DNA of 64,000 nt from Pseudomonas helvetica (GCF_039908645.1 NZ_CP150917.1:2305501-2369500); one strand, 5' to 3'. Counted from the first letter of the stretch, positions 7,090 to 15,545 are shown. Numbers and translations are program-made. Notes: generated from the letters alone by a model not told the origin.

Positions 7090-8190
7090 TCATTGAGTAT
7101 CTGTGGCTTCAACAATTGAGGTTACATCTAAAACAACACCGCTTGATAGGCTTCCCTTCGGCGCATCCATGACAATGGATTCAGCAACATTGGCAACGGC
7201 AATGTCAGCGGCAGCAACAGCTGCACTGGCAATAGCATTGGACGCAGCAGCAGCTGCTGCTGTCTCAGCAGTCGATTCAGCAACAACTGCAGTAGCTGTT
7301 GCATTGTTGGAGGCAGCAACAGCTGCTTTGCTGCGTACCGCCAGATCACGAGGTGCAACACTTGCGGCTATATCCGCAGCCTCTCTTGCAGTATTTGCAG
7401 CAGTGAGCGCCGTAGTTGCTGCAACAGTATCAGCAGTCTTGGCTGCTGAAGCAACTTTGGCTGCTGAAGCAGCAGCAACGAGCGCCTCCTTCATATTATT
7501 TTCAGTTACCGCCTTGCCTCGAAATCCGACATATAACCCAGCACCATACGTAGTCGCATCGTATCCGTCATTATATTTAACCCCCAACTTCGCTAAAATA
7601 ATTTTTTTCACTGCGGGAGGGAGGTCAATCGCCGCGCCCCCGGCACCACCGCTATAAATGCGATAGCTCACATCGTAAGAATACATATGCGTCGGGATAT
7701 ATAATTTAATATCCTTCTCCCCATCCCTTAACACCGCCACATCTGCCGCACATGTGGTTGAATTAATTTTCTGTAGCACTTCGGAAATACTAACGTCAGG
7801 TAAAGAATAGACTCTCCCTCTAGTAAGTCCAAGCGTAACGCCATATTTCATGGCGTAATTTGCATACAGTCCGCCCAAATCATCACTTTTCAATTCAATA
7901 TCGAAAGTCGCCGCCGAGCCGCTAACAAGCTCATAGTCAGGTGTCTTGTTAACTGCTCTTTTTGCCTTGATTTGATCTTCGCTCAAGCCAGTAAGCATTG
8001 CTGCCGAACAAACCTGCTCAAAATTACTGCCCTTCTTAGCCATAAACAAACTATACGGATGACCCTCATCGCTTGAGGGCACGAACACGTTAGGGATCTT
8101 CATTTCTTCCCTAACAAACGATTCATAAGTGTGCTGGCACCCGCTTATAAGAAAAACACCGGACAGCAGTATGGGTTTTATCCTTTTCAT
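7090..8190 (-). CDS. Alanine-rich lipoprotein of unknown function
   Basis: A 366-residue protein with a lipoprotein signal: MKRIKPILLSGVFLISGCQ, with the lipobox Cys at residue 18 (ISGC). The start is fixed by GGGAG seven bases before ATG 8190. Residues about 20-230 form a globular part with a glycine-rich turn (YSGGAGGAAIDLPP). Residues about 240-340 are extremely alanine-rich with regular Ala/Thr/Val/Asp heptad-like spacing, probably one long helix. A short non-repetitive tail follows. Likely anchored in the outer membrane with the helix projecting into the periplasm. No close family is recognised, and the gene is isolated. Confidence 0.75.
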   Translation of the reverse strand: MKRIKPILLSGVFLISGCQHTYESFVREEMKIPNVFVPSSDEGHPYSLFMAKKGSNFEQVCSAAMLTGLSEDQIKAKRAVNKTPDYELVSGSAATFDIELKSDDLGGLYANYAMKYGVTLGLTRGRVYSLPDVSISEVLQKINSTTCAADVAVLRDGEKDIKLYIPTHMYSYDVSYRIYSGGAGGAAIDLPPAVKKIILAKLGVKYNDGYDATTYGAGLYVGFRGKAVTENNMKEALVAAASAAKVASAAKTADTVAATTALTAANTAREAADIAASVAPRDLAVRSKAAVAASNNATATAVVAESTAETAAAAAASNAIASAAVAAADIAVANVAESIVMDAPKGSLSSGVVLDVTSIVEATDTQ

Positions 8191-9132
8191 CTCATAACTC
8201 CCAACTTTGATCAGTTCATCTAGGTGAAATAGGTGCCAAGCTAACTTGTGTTGTAAATTATTAATCGGCCAAACATACAACTCTGAAGCCACGTGTCTGA
8301 AAACCACATCAAGGCATCGCCAAAAAACGATAGTTCACAACCGCCTTCTTCGCTAATTGAGTGGCGTTGCGAAACGCAAATCCAGCGCATTTTCGCCGAT
8401 TGAGTCGAGTGGCTGATTCTGGCCCGATAGCTACCTGTGAGGTGAACCGGGATGGTCCCCCGAATTCACCTCGACATGACTGTCGATTGGCCTTTTGTGT
8501 GCAATCGGTCAACCGATGTCCAATTTCTTCAATCGAGCCAAGCCTTGTTTGATATGGCTGGCGTTTTCACCCATGGTCCACAGTGCTCCACGGACATTTC
8601 CGCCCACTTCCTGCGCCCCTTGCTCCTCAACCAAGAGGGTCAACTCCATAATGGCCGCCTGCAGAGCCGCTGGTTTTCGTAAAGTCTTTCCAGCACGTCC
8701 GGCAGCGAATAATTGTTTGGCATGACGTCGACTCCTTTCGAGAAAAGTACAAGCATAGTACCGGCAGTGCCCTTGTCAGGCAGTAATGGCAGCTTGCTTA
8801 GAAATTGCTACAAAGCGAAGAGGTTTCGGCGGGTTAGCCAGTCTGGCTGGGGCGTTGGAGGAGTACTAGACCCAATCCATCATCGGGGCTATGGGGAGCA
8901 AGTAGAGGAGTTTTTTACGATTGAATCCAGCTTCCAACACACCACACCTTCATCGGACATTTCCCGCAACCCGCATCGGTTCCCGCCGCTTTACCCCCAG
9001 TCACCTCACCAGATAACCTCCTCGCGTCGCTGCAAAATCAGCGACCGGATGTGGAAGTCCGTTCTATAGCTAAAGGCGCCCAAGCGCCCATAAACACATG
9101 TCGGCGTTTTTTATGCCAACATTGTCGTGTTA
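8191..9132. other. Intergenic region with one small decayed gene
   Basis: About 940 bases. The only protein-like trace is the minus-strand helical remnant at 8509-8723. Other open frames here read as low-complexity or antisense sequence, and I do not support them. The right end leads into the structured leader at 9133. Confidence 0.4.
8509..8723 (-). pseudogene. Small helical protein remnant, frameshifted
   Basis: On the minus strand ATG 8723 opens MPNNYSLPDVLERLYENQ, which soon hits a stop. A different frame then carries AALQAAIMELTLLVEEQG, then GGNVRGALWTMGENASHIKQG, ending at TGA 8509-8511. The start and stop are out of register by 2 nt, so a frameshift lies between them. I recall small Pseudomonas proteins with this helical motif, but their role is not known to me. 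It could instead be a shorter intact ORF from the internal ATG at MELTLLVEEQ. Confidence 0.4.
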
Positions 9133-9210
9133 TGGCGGCTGTGCGCGGGGCACTCCCGAGTGCGCCGGGATCCTTTAGCCCCGGTCTTCCACACCTGCGT
9201 ACGGCTGCCA
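9133..9210 (+). ncRNA. Candidate structured leader RNA (three-way junction)
   Basis: TGGCGGCTGTGCGCGGG (9133-9149) pairs with CCTGCGTACGGCTGCCA (9194-9210) over 17 consecutive positions, four of them G-U. Inside are two hairpins: GCACT/AGTGC (9150-9154 with 9159-9163) and GCCGGG/CCCGGT (9164-9169 with 9180-9185). The wobble pairs favour RNA over a DNA palindrome. It ends 55 bp before the DUF6124-type start codon. From memory, similar sequences precede other genes of this type in Pseudomonas. A cis-regulatory role is inferred. Confidence 0.6.
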
Positions 9211-9265
9211 CCCTCATGTGGAAGTGAGATTGGCGGTTCACTGAATTGCTAAAGGAGTTCCACTC

Positions 9266-9565
9266 ATGAAAAAGATCACCCCCAATCCCCCCGAGACCGC
9301 AGCGGTTTCCGACCCCACCACCCACATCTTCACCATCGCCCCCAACATCGACACCGAAACCCTGTTAATCCACACCTCCGAAACCCTCGCATCCCTTAAC
9401 GCCATGACCACCGACCTGGCCTTCGAACTCGAAGGTTCACGCCGCCATGTGGCCTTGGCGATGCAGCAACTGGTTGTACTCAGCGAGTTGTTGGTGAACC
9501 GCGCACTGGAGCACTTCGACACGCCGGATGCGGCATCCGGGGTTTCCTCCGCTGCTCGTCACTGA
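9266..9565 (+). CDS. DUF6124-type small Pseudomonas protein
   Basis: A 99-residue soluble protein with a proline-rich start (MKKITPNPPET), then a conserved core of the form FTIAPNIDTETLLIHTSETL, a mid section with MTTDLAFELEGSRR, and a helical end (VALAMQQLVVLSELLVNRAL). These features are those of the DUF6124 family as I remember it, which is expanded in Pseudomonas. AAAGGAG precedes the ATG. The biochemical role is unknown. It is followed 35 bp downstream by a second small gene and preceded by a structured leader. Confidence 0.7.
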   Translation: MKKITPNPPETAAVSDPTTHIFTIAPNIDTETLLIHTSETLASLNAMTTDLAFELEGSRRHVALAMQQLVVLSELLVNRALEHFDTPDAASGVSSAARH

Positions 9566-9600
9566 ATGCTCACGCTGGTTCATTCACTGGAGGTTCTGCT

Positions 9601-9861
9601 ATGGCTCGATACATGCCGATCACCGGCATTGATTGCACAATTGCATCGCTGTTGATCGACACCGAAGCGCCGGTCGATGTGTTGCACGACACGGCGGCGT
9701 ACCGCATTCGCAGCGTGACGCAATTGCTGGAAACGCTTTCCTTGGGCGAAGGGCTTGGCCGTGATGCGTTGCTGTTGCGGGACTTTGCGCGGGTGTTGGT
9801 GATTCCGCTGCGCGATGGGTGTGATTTGATGGATGTGGTTGGGCGGCGGTTGCGGAGGTAA
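9601..9861 (+). CDS. Small protein, possibly DUF3077-like
   Basis: An 86-residue protein beginning MARYMPITGIDCTIASLL. The centre (VDVLHDTAAYRIRSVTQLLETLSL) looks helical and resembles the core of DUF3077 proteins, which often pair with DUF6124-type genes in Pseudomonas; this is from memory and weak. GGAGG lies eight bases before the ATG. It is probably cotranscribed with the gene ending at 9565. There is no signal peptide, membrane span or catalytic motif. Confidence 0.55.
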   Translation: MARYMPITGIDCTIASLLIDTEAPVDVLHDTAAYRIRSVTQLLETLSLGEGLGRDALLLRDFARVLVIPLRDGCDLMDVVGRRLRR

Positions 9862-9910
9862 AGCAATGGGGTAGCCGTGAGGTTGCCCCTTTTTGGTTGG
9901 GTTGTCCCGT

Positions 9911-10073
9911 CCTGTAGCAGCTGTCGAGCCTGCGAGGCTGCGTCAGGCCTGGGTTGTGTTCGGATGAGGCGGTGGTGAATCAGGAAACGCGTTCCTTCAC
10001 GCCAACCGCGTACTCAGGATTTGCGAGGACTTTGTCCTCGAACGCAGCCTCGCGGGCTCGGCAGCTGCTACGG
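9911..10073. repeat. Inverted pair of Pseudomonas REP sequences
   Basis: CCTGTAGCAGCTGTCGAGCC at 9911-9930 continues into GCGAGGCTGCG, and the near complement (CGCAGCCTCGCGGGCTC, GCAGCTGCTACGG) runs at 10043-10073. A small hairpin CGAGGAC/GTCCTCG sits at 10024-10040. This is a typical REP doublet that could fold into a long cruciform or a bidirectional transcript end. It fills the gap downstream of the small-gene pair. Confidence 0.8.
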
Positions 10074-10195
10074 ACGTAGTCGTTTTCCGTGTTTCAGCTT
10101 TGTGTAGATAGCTATCGGTGCAGTCAGTGGGGGCAGGTTGATTTTTTATAATAACCAACTTTATCTGCCCACTTATTTTTGAAAGTAACCAGTAG

Positions 10196-10324
10196 TCAAT
10201 CTACGCTCTCATTAGCCTCTTTCGTGGCCTGTTCTTTCTTCCGGTTTTTTAAATCTCTTCTGGCAGCCCATACAAGGCCAATGATTGTAACGGCAACAAG
10301 GATGATGATTTGTTCAGTAGGCAT
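10196..10324 (-). CDS. Small single-span membrane protein
   Basis: A 42-residue peptide, MPTEQIIILVAVTIIGLVWA followed by a basic stretch (RRDLKNRKK) and an acidic end. It has one transmembrane helix at about residues 5-20, with the charged C-terminus likely cytoplasmic. The start at 10324 has GAAGGAAA upstream; the longer frame to 10399 does not look protein-like. Function unknown. Confidence 0.5.
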   Translation of the reverse strand: MPTEQIIILVAVTIIGLVWAARRDLKNRKKEQATKEANESVD

Positions 10325-10543
10325 TTGCTTTCCTTCATAAGGCATCCGTTGGAATAGCGACGTCCCTGAATTCGCATAAGGTGTGTCCATGCTAATCAAC
10401 GAGAGGAATGCAATTGTTAATAATGTGTACCTCAGATGTAAAAGAATGTGATCGAAGGGAGCGCGAATAATTAAAGTGTTACAGAAGTTGTAGAAGGTAT
10501 GCAGGAGCGGCCATTGCGGTCGCTCCTTATTTATTTCGAGGCT

Positions 10544-11239
10544 TTATATCGAACGCTGATTAACCCGCTTGCTCAGTTCCTCCGCGCTTTCCTTGCGCTC
10601 CGAATAGCGGTCGACGAGGTCGGGGCGGTCGCGTAGCAGGAGGGTGAATTTCAGCAGTTCTTCCATCACGTCGACCACGCGGTCGTAGAGCGCGGAGGGT
10701 TTCATGCGGTTCTGGTCGTCGAACTCCAAGAAGGCCTTCGGCACGGAGGACTGGTTGGGGATGGTGAACATGCGCATCCAGCGCCCCAATACGCGCAGTT
10801 GGTTGACGGTGTTGAACGATTGCGAGCCGCCCGAGACCTGCATCACGGCCAGGGTTTTGCCTTGGGTCGGGCGTACGGCGCCCATCGCCAGCGGCACCCA
10901 GTCTATTTGCGCCTTGAACACGGCGGACATCGAGCCGTGGCGTTCCGGCGAGCACCACACCTGGCCTTCGGACCACTGCATCAGTGTCAGCAGCTCCTGG
11001 ACTTTCGGGTGGTCGCTGGGCGCGTCGTCCGGCAGCGGCAGGCCGGACGGGTTGAAGATCCGCGTTTCGGCGCCGAAGTGTTCCAGCAACCGGGCCGCTT
11101 CTTCCACCAACAGGCGGCTGAACGAGCGCGGGCGGGTCGAACCATAGAGCAGCAATATGCGTGGCTTGGGGTTGTCGACCGCGGCGTGGTGCAGGGTGTC
11201 GGACAGCAGCGAGTCGAGGTTTGGCAGTTGATCGCTCAT
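10544..11239 (-). CDS. arsH: ArsH, NADPH-dependent FMN reductase
   Basis: A 231-residue flavodoxin-like protein. ArsH uses FMN and NADPH and in Pseudomonas is reported to oxidise trivalent organoarsenicals. Key segments are the FMN phosphate loop [14 protein letters not shown] (about 29-42) and the conserved [18 protein letters not shown], with [13 protein letters not shown] later. ATG 11239 follows the arsC stop by 13 bp, so the two are one operon. Ends TAA 10544-10546. The usual arsR and arsB/acr3 genes are absent on both sides. Confidence 0.93.
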   Translation of the reverse strand: MSDQLPNLDSLLSDTLHHAAVDNPKPRILLLYGSTRPRSFSRLLVEEAARLLEHFGAETRIFNPSGLPLPDDAPSDHPKVQELLTLMQWSEGQVWCSPERHGSMSAVFKAQIDWVPLAMGAVRPTQGKTLAVMQVSGGSQSFNTVNQLRVLGRWMRMFTIPNQSSVPKAFLEFDDQNRMKPSALYDRVVDVMEELLKFTLLLRDRPDLVDRYSERKESAEELSKRVNQRSI

Positions 11240-11252
11240 GCGGCGCTCCAGA

Positions 11253-11723
11253 CTAAAGGGTGGCGATGCGCTCGAGTTCGCGCTGGAGGGCGGCGGCGTC
11301 GAGGCGTTCGAAGGGCAACTGGAGGAAAGCGCGGCAACGGGTTTCGATGGTCGCCAGTGTGGCGTTGAAGGCGGCGGTGATTTGTTCTTCGCTACCGCTG
11401 ACGTCGGACGGGTCTTCAAGCCCCCAATGCGCCTTGAGTGCGGGGCCGAAATACACCGGGCAGGTTTCACCGGCGGCCTTGTCGCACACGGTGATGACGA
11501 TGTCTGGCGGGCTGTCTGCAAAGGCGTCGTTGCCCTTGCTGCTCAGCCCGTCAGTGGCAATGCCGGCGGTCTGCAAGGTGGTCAGGCTGCGTGGCAGGAC
11601 CTGGCCTTTCGGAAAGCTGCCGGCGCTCACGGCTTCGAAACCTGCTGGGGCGAGGTGGTTGAACATGGCTTCGGACAGGATGCTGCGGCAGCTGTTGGCC
11701 GTGCACATGAACAGGACTTTCAT
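11253..11723 (-). CDS. arsC: Arsenate reductase, low-molecular-weight phosphatase type
   Basis: Reduces arsenate to arsenite. The 156-residue protein opens [14 protein letters not shown] with the CX5R loop (Cys7 nucleophile, Arg13), then [14 protein letters not shown], and a second cysteine in [16 protein letters not shown] (about 78-93) as expected for thioredoxin-type ArsC. Upstream is a 100-bp AT-containing promoter region and a shared terminator. No arsR is adjacent, so control is either by a distant repressor or lost. Arsenite made here would need a pump coded elsewhere. Confidence 0.93.
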   Translation of the reverse strand: MKVLFMCTANSCRSILSEAMFNHLAPAGFEAVSAGSFPKGQVLPRSLTTLQTAGIATDGLSSKGNDAFADSPPDIVITVCDKAAGETCPVYFGPALKAHWGLEDPSDVSGSEEQITAAFNATLATIETRCRAFLQLPFERLDAAALQRELERIATL

Positions 11724-11843
11724 CGGTTACTCCGTAGGGCGCCGGGTCGGGGGTAGATATATGGTTTGGCGAATATACGGATTGTCGGATATCAGGTAAA
11801 GCGCGGTGAGTGACATCAGGGAGTAGATTTCTTGACCGAAACG

Positions 11844-11877
11844 AAAATGGGCGACCGCATCGGGTCGCCCATTTTTT
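11844..11877. terminator. Bidirectional intrinsic terminator
   Basis: AAAATGGGCGACC and GGTCGCCCATTTTTT form a long perfect stem with A-run and T-run on either side. On the minus strand it ends the 11940-12428 gene before the ars promoter. Its stem resembles the one at 14821-14851. Confidence 0.85.
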
Positions 11878-11939
11878 CGGGATCGGCAGGGAAGGGTGAC
11901 ACACCGCAATGCTTCCCTGCGTGGCGCTCTGCTTTAGAT

Positions 11940-12428
11940 TTAGAGCTCCAAACCTTCCTGTATCACCGAGAGAAAGTTGTCCTCATCGAGCTTGACCGGG
12001 TCTGGTTGCGGTTGTCCGCTGCGTGGGATTGTCTGTATCTGCCAATAGGCTTCACCGTGTTCGGTCTCGGTCCGGCGCAAATACCGCTCTTGGCCTTTGG
12101 AGAGGATATCGACACGACCCATGCCGCCAATGACGAAGCGCGCGATGGGGTCGAGGGTGATGCTGTGGTGGTTGCCCTCGATCAGCAGTTTGTCGATGGC
12201 GTAGTTGAAGCTCTCGCCGGAGGGGAGGTTTTCGATAACGTGTGTGGGGATGCGGCGAATGTTCAAGCCAGCTTCGGTCAGTGGCTCCAGCCATGCTTCA
12301 AGCTGGTGGTACATCGCATAGACCTGTATCGGCCAATGCTCAATCGCCGTATCTGCGCAGGCTTCCGCGTCCGCACGGGTTTGTTGTTTCTGTTTCAGTT
12401 TTACAGCGAGCTCATCTGCCTTACTCAT
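11940..12428 (-). CDS. Uncharacterised soluble protein
   Basis: A 162-residue protein beginning MSKADELAVKLKQKQQ. It has a helical N-terminus rich in Lys/Gln, a middle with WPIQVYAMYHQLEAWLEPLT, and a mixed alpha/beta end (FNYAIDKLLIEGNHHSITLD, FVIGGMGRVDIL). AGGG precedes the ATG. There is no signal peptide or membrane span. I do not recognise the family. It is a single-gene unit with its own terminator at 11844-11877. Confidence 0.65.
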   Translation of the reverse strand: MSKADELAVKLKQKQQTRADAEACADTAIEHWPIQVYAMYHQLEAWLEPLTEAGLNIRRIPTHVIENLPSGESFNYAIDKLLIEGNHHSITLDPIARFVIGGMGRVDILSKGQERYLRRTETEHGEAYWQIQTIPRSGQPQPDPVKLDEDNFLSVIQEGLEL

Positions 12429-12834
12429 TCCGATTCCCTATCGTGGTGTGAATTTTAGCGATGCCACACCAAGGTACTTCACCTGGGCATGCGATGACCA
12501 GACCGAAAAAAGCTCAGAGAAAAAAGCGCGATTGGACTGTGTTTTTACGGCGGGAAGCTGTGGCTATTGTCCTGTTTTCCTGTCGGAAGCTTGGTTGAAG
12601 GGCACTGCTGTTGTCCTGTAAACTCCGCGCTCGATTTTTCGAGAGTCGAACTAACACTCGATTGAAAGTTACTGCGTACTTTGCAGGTGTCTGTTCTATT
12701 TGTATCTATCGATAGAGTAGCAATCAGAGTTGTTGGTGTTAGTGAGTCACTGGATAGCGTAACTCGTATTCAGCTCAAGGAATGATATCTGGCCTACCGA
12801 TCTCATCGGTTAACATACGTGTGAAATTTTAAAT
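12429..12834. other. Intergenic region before the secreted gene pair
   Basis: About 400 bases without a gene. It contains the short palindrome CTATCGATAG near 12704-12716 and a CTCGATTTTTCGAGAG hairpin near 12632. These may belong to the promoter of 12835-13806, but nothing is certain. Confidence 0.4.
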
Positions 12835-13233
12835 ATGATCAAGCAAAGTGTGAAATCCATCGCGTCCCTCGGGTTGGTATTGGTGGCGAGCCTCGCCTGT
12901 GCCTCGGCTCCTGAGAAGGTTGACTTGGGGGAGTTGTATGACAGCTACCTTGAGCACAATCAGTCCTCCATGAACATGCCGCAGTTCAAGAAAGAGATTC
13001 TGATTTCCGGCAGCGTTCTCGGCGTTTCAAAGAACTTCTCCGGCGAAGCCGTGATGGAGGCCGGTCTTGCCGATTCTGATGAAGTACTGGCAAGACTGAC
13101 GGGTTTTGACGCGGACGAGTCGAACAAGATGGACGCGATGGCGGTCGGTACCGACTTTAAAGCGGTGTGCGTACTGGCGATGACGATGGGTTCGGAATAC
13201 ATGGCCCTGACTGACTGCGTGTTCAAGCCGTAA
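12835..13233 (+). CDS. Secreted OB-fold (tRNA_anti-like) protein, putative
   Basis: A 132-residue exported protein. The signal peptide is MIKQSVKSIASLGLVLVASL with cleavage near ACASA (residues 20-25). The mature part has the strand order GSVLGVSKNFSGEAVMEAGL, then VLARLTGFD, then FKAVCVLAMTMGSEYMALTDCVF, which matches the pattern of tRNA_anti-like OB-fold domains. The two cysteines (about 112 and 128) could form a disulfide in the periplasm. Its stop directly abuts the GTG of the next gene, so the two are cotranscribed and translationally coupled. Confidence 0.65.
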   Translation: MIKQSVKSIASLGLVLVASLACASAPEKVDLGELYDSYLEHNQSSMNMPQFKKEILISGSVLGVSKNFSGEAVMEAGLADSDEVLARLTGFDADESNKMDAMAVGTDFKAVCVLAMTMGSEYMALTDCVFKP

Positions 13234-13806
13234 GTGCGTGTTCAATCCTCTTGGGCAGTGTTGGCGTTCACCGCCTTCGCGAGCCTGGCCGTAAACGCTC
13301 AGCCGCTGGATCAGCGGGATTTGATCGAGCGTTTGACGCACTGCACGGCTTCTTTGCAAGACGTTATGGTCTTCAACGGTCTGGTTGAACGCAAAGAGCT
13401 GACGCTGACCGCAGCGTCGGAGTTCGAACCGTGGGGCGGTCTGGCCTGGACCATCGAACCTGCGCTGTCCTTTGGTAACGTGAGTTCGTCGGTGGCGGTG
13501 ATGAGCGACCATCGCAGTTTTTACCTGCGGGTGCCGTCCACTCAACCCGGTGTGGATATCCGGACAACGGCTCAGCAGTTGCAACTGGCGAATACCGGCA
13601 GCGGCGGTGAGGCCAACGATTTCCGTAAGGTCATGGACGACCGAACGCTCCAGGCGATGTCTACTGGCGAGCCGGATAACTACTGGGTTGGATGTTTCTA
13701 CGATCAAGATGCGGTACAGCGGCAGTTCGATCTGGAACTCAATGCAACGCCAGAACGTATGAATGAAAAAAATGCCAGGCAACAGGCATTGGGCAATGAG
13801 AGTTAA
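13234..13806 (+). CDS. Secreted protein of unknown function
   Basis: A 190-residue protein starting at GTG immediately after the previous stop. The signal peptide is about residues 1-22 (AVLAFTAFASLAVNAQP). The mature protein has two cysteines, at about residues 37 (LTHCTASLQD) and 153 (WVGCFYDQ). The section LTLTAASEFEPWGGLAWTIE suggests beta structure. No family is recognised. Coupling to the OB-fold protein suggests the two act together in the periplasm. Confidence 0.6.
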   Translation: MRVQSSWAVLAFTAFASLAVNAQPLDQRDLIERLTHCTASLQDVMVFNGLVERKELTLTAASEFEPWGGLAWTIEPALSFGNVSSSVAVMSDHRSFYLRVPSTQPGVDIRTTAQQLQLANTGSGGEANDFRKVMDDRTLQAMSTGEPDNYWVGCFYDQDAVQRQFDLELNATPERMNEKNARQQALGNES

Positions 13807-13863
13807 TATTGTCCCGGTGATTTCATACACCTGAACACTTAATGGCGTATACGCCATAAGGAA

Positions 13864-13910
13864 AAAGGGCCGGTCACTCATGTCTGTAAGTCAGGAGTGG
13901 CCGGTCCTTT
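13864..13910 (+). terminator. Terminator after the secreted gene pair
   Basis: AAGGGCCGGTCACTC pairs (with two G-U) with GAGTGGCCGGTCCTTT across a 15-nt loop, followed by TTTA. It ends the 12835-13806 transcript. Confidence 0.65.
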
Positions 13911-14130
13911 ATGTGCCGTATTTCCCATGCCGCCATGGCAGTTGCGTTACTCTTCGTTGCGTTAAGTATCCTACCGAATTCACCGCATTGTGCTTTTCTT
14001 TAGGCGCGGCATGTACAACCTGTTGTGAGCAACAGGTGGTTGAAATGTCCGTGTGAGCAGAATCGTGCTGGCATTAAACGTCAGCTCGACAATGAGGCAA
14101 CCAACCGATTCGCCTCCGGGGAGAGGGTTA

Positions 14131-14793
14131 ATGAAAAAACTGTATGCACTGGTTGCGCTCTTTGCGCTGACGATTGGCAGCGTCGGCATGAGCGACGCTC
14201 GGTCCCATCGCGATAAGCAGCAGACCGAGTCGGTGGCGGGGGTGTTTGATTACTACCTGCTGACGCTGTCCTGGTCGCCGACGTTTTGCCTGACTCATCA
14301 GAACAACCCGCAATGCTCGGGCAAAGGCTACGGCTTTGTGCTCCATGGTCTATGGCCGCAATACGCCAAGGGCGGTTGGCCGGAGTCGTGTCCGCCGATG
14401 GTGCCGTTGTCGCCAGCGGAGCAGAAGCAAGGGCTGACGCTGTTTGTGACGCCAAAATTGCTTCAGCATGAATGGTCCAAGCACGGCACCTGCAGCGGCC
14501 TTGGCGCCTCGGGTTATCTGGATATGGCGGATAAGGCGGTTGGCACGGTGAAGATCCCGGACAAGCTGAAACCCTTGAGCACCGAGATCTACTTCCCGGC
14601 GCAGGAAATTGCGCAGATGTTCCGTCAGAGCAATCCCGGGATTCCAGAGAATGGCATCGCGATTGTCTGCAACGGACCCGAGTTGTCGGAAGTGCGCGTG
14701 TGCCTGGGTAAAGACTTGTCGTTCGGGTCTTGTGGCAAGGGCGTGAAAAGTCAGTGTCGAGCGGGTGATATTCGGGTTCCGCCAATGCGTTGA
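14131..14793 (+). CDS. Ribonuclease T2/RNase I family, exported
   Basis: A 220-residue endoribonuclease that cleaves RNA via 2',3'-cyclic phosphates. The signal peptide is residues 1-23 (MKKLYALVALFALTIGSVGM). Both catalytic blocks are intact: CAS I FVLHGLWPQ (about 70-78) with the catalytic His, and CAS II HEWSKHGTC (about 114-122) with Glu and His. Several cysteines are placed for disulfides. GGAGAGG before ATG 14131 fixes the start; an earlier in-frame ATG would give a non-signal leader. Acts in the periplasm or outside the cell. Confidence 0.9.
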   Translation: MKKLYALVALFALTIGSVGMSDARSHRDKQQTESVAGVFDYYLLTLSWSPTFCLTHQNNPQCSGKGYGFVLHGLWPQYAKGGWPESCPPMVPLSPAEQKQGLTLFVTPKLLQHEWSKHGTCSGLGASGYLDMADKAVGTVKIPDKLKPLSTEIYFPAQEIAQMFRQSNPGIPENGIAIVCNGPELSEVRVCLGKDLSFGSCGKGVKSQCRAGDIRVPPMR

Positions 14794-14820
14794 AGGGGAT
14801 CGTTGTCGATTTATTGGCAT

Positions 14821-14851
14821 AAAAAATGGGCGACTTCGGTCGCCCATTTTT
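14821..14851. terminator. Bidirectional terminator between convergent genes
   Basis: AAAAAATGGGCGAC, loop TTCG, GTCGCCCATTTTT. A perfect stem with a stable tetraloop and T-runs in both directions serves both the RNase gene and the HAD gene. Confidence 0.9.
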
Positions 14852-14891
14852 GTGTGTTCGTTGCCTTGTAAATGTGTTGCCTGTCGGTTCG

Positions 14892-15545
14892 TTATGCCGG
14901 CTCGCTCAGTGCCTGCACCGGCAACCCCAGCGCTGCCAGGTCTTTGCGCAGTTGCGCGGCACTGGTGAACTGCAGCGCATTGAAGCCTTCCTGACGTGCA
15001 CCTGCGATGTTCGGCGCGTGATCATCGATAAACACCGCATGGTGACCTTCGAACCGGTAGCGAGATTTCAGTAGCTGGAAGATCGCCGGGTCGGGCTTGA
15101 TGAGGCCTTCTTCGCCAGACACCAGAATGCCCTCGAATGTCTGCAGAAAGGGAAAACGCTGAAGGGCAATCGGGAAGGTTTCGGCGGACCAGTTGGTCAG
15201 GGCCAGCAGGCGGACGCCTTTGGCGTGCAGTTCATCGAGGATCTGCACGCTCTCTTCCAGTACGCCGCCGAGTGTCTCTTCCCAGCGCTCGTGGTACGCA
15301 CGAATCAGCGCCTCTTGCGACGGATGCCGCGCGATGGCTTCCTCGACCCCTTCCTGCCACGACCGGCCTGCGTCCTGGCGCTCGTTCCACTCGGGAGGGC
15401 AGACCTCGGAAAGAAAAGTCTCCATGGCCTGTACGTCTTCGCCGAAGATCTTCCGGTAAAGGTTTCTTGGGTTCCAGCGAATCAGCACGTTACCGAGGTC
15501 GAACACAACGGTGTCGATGGTTGCGGGGCGGTTCAGAGTGTTCAT
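14892..15545 (-). CDS. HAD-superfamily hydrolase (subfamily IA)
   Basis: A 217-residue phosphatase-like protein. Motif I is FDLGNVLIRW (Asp nucleophile at about 16; Asn takes the place of the usual second Asp, as in YihX-type enzymes). Motif II is LALTNWS, motif III Lys is in EGLIKPDP, and motif IV is FIDDHAPNIAGA. A four-helix cap lies between motifs I and II. Likely acts on sugar phosphates or nucleotides; the substrate cannot be told. Single gene, sharing a terminator with the RNase gene. Confidence 0.88.
   Translation of the reverse strand: MNTLNRPATIDTVVFDLGNVLIRWNPRNLYRKIFGEDVQAMETFLSEVCPPEWNERQDAGRSWQEGVEEAIARHPSQEALIRAYHERWEETLGGVLEESVQILDELHAKGVRLLALTNWSAETFPIALQRFPFLQTFEGILVSGEEGLIKPDPAIFQLLKSRYRFEGHHAVFIDDHAPNIAGARQEGFNALQFTSAAQLRKDLAALGLPVQALSEPA

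Noticed and set aside
7103..7657. A long Ala/Thr/Ser-rich plus-strand frame
   Set aside because: It is the antisense of the alanine-rich helix of the lipoprotein gene, which has a proper start and signal peptide.
8309..8512. A 67-codon minus-strand ORF
   Set aside because: No ribosome site or family pattern. It overlaps the end of the frameshifted helical remnant and may be non-coding.
8713..9069. A 118-codon plus-strand frame
   Set aside because: Ser/Pro-rich, no ribosome site, no family. It partly overlaps the minus-strand helical remnant region.
9911..10073. Possible CRISPR or terminator cluster
   Set aside because: The arms are inverted, not evenly spaced direct repeats, and match the REP family found at several other gaps.
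11727..11909. Small ORF upstream of arsC as a possible ArsR
   Set aside because: No helix-turn-helix or cysteine motif. It spans the terminator hairpin and promoter region.
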